Both the position numbers and the translations under genes were made by a program. A stretch of 17,039 nucleotides of DNA from Alphaproteobacteria bacterium (GTDB lineage: Bacteria > Pseudomonadota > Alphaproteobacteria > CAISOG01): assembly GCA_018883285.1 (NCBI GenBank), contig VEQJ01000002.1, positions 1-17,039 of the forward strand, given 5' to 3'. Position 1 is the first letter of the stretch. Every line of letters starts with the position of its first letter. Below the pieces are notes generated by a model. The model ran no database searches and was not told the origin of the DNA. It was given only the letters and a program-made list of their open reading frames with translations. Positions 14,315 to 17,039 of the stretch are shown piece by piece.

Positions 14315-14331
14315 GTTAAGTATCTGTTAAG
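14315..14331 (-). promoter_or_regulatory. CtrA-type binding box upstream of ruvAB
   Basis: On the minus strand the site reads CTTAACAGATACTTAAC, that is TTAA-N7-TTAAC, the full consensus of the alphaproteobacterial cell-cycle regulator CtrA, pointing towards ruvA. On the plus strand it is a direct repeat GTTAAG-N5-GTTAAG. It lies in the 157-base gap between the divergent ruvA and DUF3429-like genes and could act on either. No clear -10 or -35 is seen at the expected distance. Confidence 0.45.
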
Positions 14332-14408
14332 CCTTCGGGATTACATTGCCAACAGTACGCCCAACAGTACACATCCAAAAAAAAGCCCGTGGCGGCTGGG
14401 AATGTCCG

Positions 14409-14960
14409 ATGATAAAGGTGACAACGATATTGGCGTGGCTGCTGAAAATTCCGCCGCTGTCGTGGGGCAATCGGTATCTGATGGTGCGCGCGGGCAATTC
14501 ACGCGTTTATGTTACCGCCAGCCTGTTGGGATGGGCGGGGGTTATCCCCTTTTTGTTTTTTGCGGTGGCGATGTGGGTTGTCCCCCTAAGCCAGCTGGAT
14601 ATCCAGGGGCTGTTAATCAGCCTGTATGAACGCTATGCGGCAATCGTGCTGTGTTTTCAAAGTGCGATCTATTGGGGCATCGCCATCGGCCGCAGCGTCT
14701 ATATCAACGATGATCGCCAGAAACAGTTGTACCAGCTGTTTGGCTTCAGTGTCTTGCCCGCCCTGATTGGCTGGCTGACCCATTTGTTGCCGATTCACCT
14801 GAACCTGACCATCATGGCCTTAAGTTATGGCATCGTCCTGCTGGTGGATCGCCAAGCCCTAGCCTGGGACATTCTGCCCTTTTGGTATTTCAGCCTGCGC
14901 CGCCGCCTGACCACCGTGGTGGTTTTTACCATGCTGATGGTGGCTATCAGGTTGGTTTAG
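14409..14960 (+). CDS. DUF3429-like integral membrane protein
   Basis: The 183-residue protein has about five hydrophobic helices: VTASLLGWAGVIPFLFFAVA, YAAIVLCFQSAIYWGIAIG, FSVLPALIGWLTHLLPI, LTIMALSYGIVLLV and TVVVFTMLMVAIRLV. The block ERYAAIVLCFQSAIYWG corresponds to the YgavIlsFxGgixWG region of DUF3429 proteins, and FWYFSLRRRLTTVVV to their PxWYxxLRxxLT end. The function of that family is not known. The ATG at 14409 has GGGA 7 bases upstream; a TTG further upstream is less likely. It is transcribed divergently from ruvA and nothing follows it in an operon. Confidence 0.7.
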   Translation: MIKVTTILAWLLKIPPLSWGNRYLMVRAGNSRVYVTASLLGWAGVIPFLFFAVAMWVVPLSQLDIQGLLISLYERYAAIVLCFQSAIYWGIAIGRSVYINDDRQKQLYQLFGFSVLPALIGWLTHLLPIHLNLTIMALSYGIVLLVDRQALAWDILPFWYFSLRRRLTTVVVFTMLMVAIRLV

Positions 14961-15087
14961 GGTTAGGGCAGGGGATAAAGAAGGGGATAGGGCGGGGCTA
15001 TTGCGCTGTTATGTGCAGTATGAAACGACGGTCGTGATTTTTATGATGCTAGACGTTCTCTATCGTAGTGTTTATCAAATTCTTCCA

Positions 15088-15988
15088 TTATATTGGGGCT
15101 GTAAAAACGTTTTTTTGAGCTTTTTTGTTTTCATCTAGATAACGTTCTTTAGAAAATTTTTCATGTTTTTCTAGAGAGTTTTTTAACTTAATAAAATTTT
15201 TATTTGCAGTGAATCGTGGGTATCTTTTTTTAAGTTGGGGTATAAGATGTTCCCTGTAAGTCCATGGGTATTTATTTCTAAAGCCTTCATCATAAACTAT
15301 CGGAATTGCATTTTCTGAATCGTTAGTAGAATGAACGGCTAGACCAGTTTTATTGCGCGTAAATCGAACATCAACTTGTAGGGAAATACGGTGTTTTGCA
15401 TCTTCTTCGTTGTTATTCTCCTGATTTATAATGTATTTCAAAAGTTTCTGATGTCCTTTGCTTTCTTTAGTTAGTGCCGTTGCATCAAAAGACTCAGGAA
15501 TATCAAATGCTAATGGAATAAGGAATAATTTGTGTTTTCCAATAGGATAGTCAAACCATTCACCAAGTATTTCTATGAAGCTTTTTAGGGTTGCTGTTCC
15601 AACTTCTAGAATTTTTTTGTCAAGAATTTTACTTTCGTTATAAAAATGAATAGCATTATCACGGATTTCTATAAGAGTTTCTAGTTGTGAGCGTAGGTCT
15701 TTCTGTAAAGATAAACGCTCAATAGCGGCTTCTATACCAATAGTCATTTTGTTCCCTGACCTATTTTTTTTATAATTTATTTTTTTCAGTTGCATAAATA
15801 ATATTAAGATTATTTTTATTTTGACTTATTAGTTTGGCCTTTAACAGCAATTCCCATGCATTGGTCATCAGAATGCTAAAACTTTCCTCTCGATAGAGGA
15901 AGGAAGGCTTGTTGTAAAGTTCAATCGCCGATAATGCTGCTTGCACCGCTTTATCTAAAATGGCATTGCTTCTAGATTTTCTAGCCAT
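15088..15988 (-). pseudogene. DUF3644 HEPN-like protein, frameshifted at a poly-A run
   Basis: Two AT-rich frames together make one protein. The first (ATG 15988, AAGGG 7 bases upstream) gives MARKSRSNAILDKAVQAALS and the HEPN-like helix TNAWELLLKAKLI, then stops at 15773. The second continues NYKKNRSGNKMTIGIEAAIE, then LIEIRDNAIHFYN and a C-terminal domain to TAA at 15088. The join falls in a seven-A run (plus-strand T run 15780-15786); removing one A gives a 299-residue protein of the usual DUF3644 length. In that product R109-x4-H114 forms the HEPN Rx4-6H motif. DUF3644 proteins are thought to belong to the HEPN group and may act in defence. Either a real inactivation, slippage-controlled expression, or a sequencing error is possible. 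Base composition differs strongly from the flanks, which suggests transfer. Confidence 0.7.
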
Positions 15989-16295
15989 TATTAAACCCTT
16001 ATGTTAAAGAAGGTTCGGTTCAGAGACCACACTCAATCTAAATTAACTTGCAACATTTTAGCGTGACTGAAACGAAAAAAATTACAGAAAAACACTACAA
16101 GCGGAAGGGTACAAGAAACTGTAAGATTAGGGAAGAATGGCGTTGATAACTGCAATAATTCAACATTTTCGCTCTTCATCTTGTCTTAAATTTCCCGCTA
16201 TACCTCCACACCCAGCCCCATCAAAACTCTTGGCGCGGGGGCGATAATCGCCCAACATAGCATCATGAAAATGATCGCCCTTTGTGCCTAGCGTT
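15989..16295. other. intergenic stretch upstream of folK, no gene seen
   Basis: These 307 bases separate the AT-rich DUF3644 locus from folK. The left half is AT-rich like the insert, the right half GC-rich like the core genome, so the insert boundary probably lies around 16170-16200. A 15-base perfect palindrome GGGCGATAATCGCCC (16239-16253) is present, without a T run, so it is not a clear terminator. I see no RNA gene, convincing promoter or coding frame. Confidence 0.5.
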
Positions 16296-16919
16296 ATGAC
16301 CAATTCTATCTTCAACCCCTCCCCCTGCCCCTCCTGCGAGGCGAGTGGGGTAATCTGGAACCCCACGCCTACTCTTTCGCCCACGCTGGTGCAGCCCAGC
16401 GGTATCATCATTGCGATGGGATCCAACCTGGGCGATGCGCATTGGGGTAATCCCGCCACCATTGTTGCCACCTGTTTAAGGCTGATGCCCAGCTATGGCC
16501 TGACGGTGGTGCGGCACAGCCGTTTGTTGGTGACCGCCCATGTGCCCGACCCAAAGCTTGATAATCCTAACCCTAATCCTGACCCCGCCAATGCTTTTCC
16601 CGATTATCACAACGCGGTGGTTGAGGTGATGACGGCATTGTCGGCCGCCGACCTGATGACCCTGTTGCATGAGATAGAGCGGGATTTTGGCCGCACCCGC
16701 CCCTGGTTCCATGCGCCGCGCACCCTGGATTTGGATTTGTTGGTATGGAATGGCCAGGTTAGTGCGCCAGGGGGCTGGCCGATTCTGCCCCATCCCGCCC
16801 TTTACGAACGACCATTTATTCAAACATTGTTGCAGGATATGATGGCCAGCGGGACAAAAGTGGGGCAGGGTGATGGTTTGGCGTCATCCGAACAAGGCAA
16901 TTGGCGTGAGGTAGTGTGA
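16296..16919 (+). CDS. folK: 2-amino-4-hydroxy-6-hydroxymethyldihydropteridine pyrophosphokinase
   Basis: FolK transfers pyrophosphate from ATP to 6-hydroxymethyl-dihydropterin in folate synthesis. The conserved blocks are IIIAMGSNLGD, YHNAVVEVMTALSAADL, IERDFGRTRPW, RTLDLDLLVWNG and LPHPALYERPFI. The protein is about 207 residues from ATG 16296; a GTG at 16284 would add four. About 36 N-terminal residues before the usual IAxGSNLGD start are Pro-rich with a CPSC and look non-conserved, and no good Shine-Dalgarno supports this start, so the true start may be further in (for example GTG 16389). The C-terminal 25 residues are also unusual. The stop overlaps the next ATG (TGATG). Confidence 0.93.
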   Translation: MTNSIFNPSPCPSCEASGVIWNPTPTLSPTLVQPSGIIIAMGSNLGDAHWGNPATIVATCLRLMPSYGLTVVRHSRLLVTAHVPDPKLDNPNPNPDPANAFPDYHNAVVEVMTALSAADLMTLLHEIERDFGRTRPWFHAPRTLDLDLLVWNGQVSAPGGWPILPHPALYERPFIQTLLQDMMASGTKVGQGDGLASSEQGNWREVV

Positions 16920-17039
16920 TGAAAAAGTTTGTTGCAAAGCCTATAGGGGTTGTGATTCGGGCGATGGCTGGCCAAGGCATGGGCTGTCTTGCGCGCCCGA
17001 TGGCCACTATTGCGCTGATTACCATGATGCTGGTAGCGG
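16919..17039 (+). CDS. N-terminus of an unidentified, probably exported or membrane protein (cut by window end)
   Basis: ATG 16919 overlaps the folK stop by one base and the frame stays open to the end of the window (40 codons). The peptide begins MKKFVAKPIGVVIRAM and has a hydrophobic stretch MATIALITMMLVA at about residues 28-40. Positive residues followed by a hydrophobic segment suggest a signal peptide or membrane anchor. The overlap implies translational coupling with folK. Nothing more can be said about its function. Confidence 0.5.
   Translation, partial: MKKFVAKPIGVVIRAMAGQGMGCLARPMATIALITMMLVA

Noticed and set aside
16239..16253. Palindrome GGGCGATAATCGCCC before folK
   Set aside because: A seven-base-arm palindrome is expected about once per window by chance and it lacks a T run or a link to a known operator.

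Overview
The window looks like a chromosomal segment of an alphaproteobacterium, probably near the Rhodospirillales; this is judged from protein character and gene content, since no database search was possible. Most genes are moderately GC-rich core genes: nadD-rsfS-rlmH, sucA, greA, ruvAB and folK, plus a SinR/XRE-type regulator and a class III-like polyhydroxyalkanoate (PHA) synthase of alphaproteobacterial style. Between them lie a few visibly AT-rich or mobile insertions.

Layout from left to right. Positions 1-117 are the tail of an IS30-like transposase cut by the window edge. Next, on the minus strand, is a compact three-gene unit read right to left: a degenerate EAL-domain protein (1750-2577), a small coiled-coil PhaE/phasin-like protein (1305-1727) and a Cys-nucleophile PhaC-like hydrolase (173-1291). 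On the plus strand follows the housekeeping run nadD - small ORF - rsfS - rlmH - tRNA-Glu(TTC). Directly behind the tRNA is an AT-rich gene (4905-5624) with the features of an AbiU2-type HEPN protein, a family linked to phage defence. Convergent to it is a lone sucA (5664-8627), followed by a GNAT-like gene (minus), greA (plus), an unrecognised helical protein (minus) and an XRE regulator (plus). The XRE gene has a near-consensus sigma-54 site upstream and a strong terminator downstream.

A decayed IS1-like element (11676-12457) with clear terminal inverted repeats sits between that terminator and the 3' end of ruvB. ruvA and ruvB overlap by 4 bp; upstream of ruvA is a perfect CtrA-type box (TTAA-N7-TTAAC). 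Divergent from ruvA is a DUF3429-like membrane protein gene. A second AT-rich insert (15088-15988) encodes a DUF3644 protein, also HEPN-like, broken by one extra A in a run of seven. The window ends with folK and the first 40 codons of an overlapping, probably exported or membrane protein.

Most interesting points: two unrelated HEPN-type candidate defence genes in AT-rich inserts, one of them frameshifted at a homopolymer; an EAL / PhaE-like / PhaC-like operon suggesting c-di-GMP-linked control of PHA; a CtrA box at ruvAB; a sigma-54-type promoter on an XRE regulator; and a small ORF that exactly fills the nadD-rsfS gap and ends inside the rsfS ribosome binding site.
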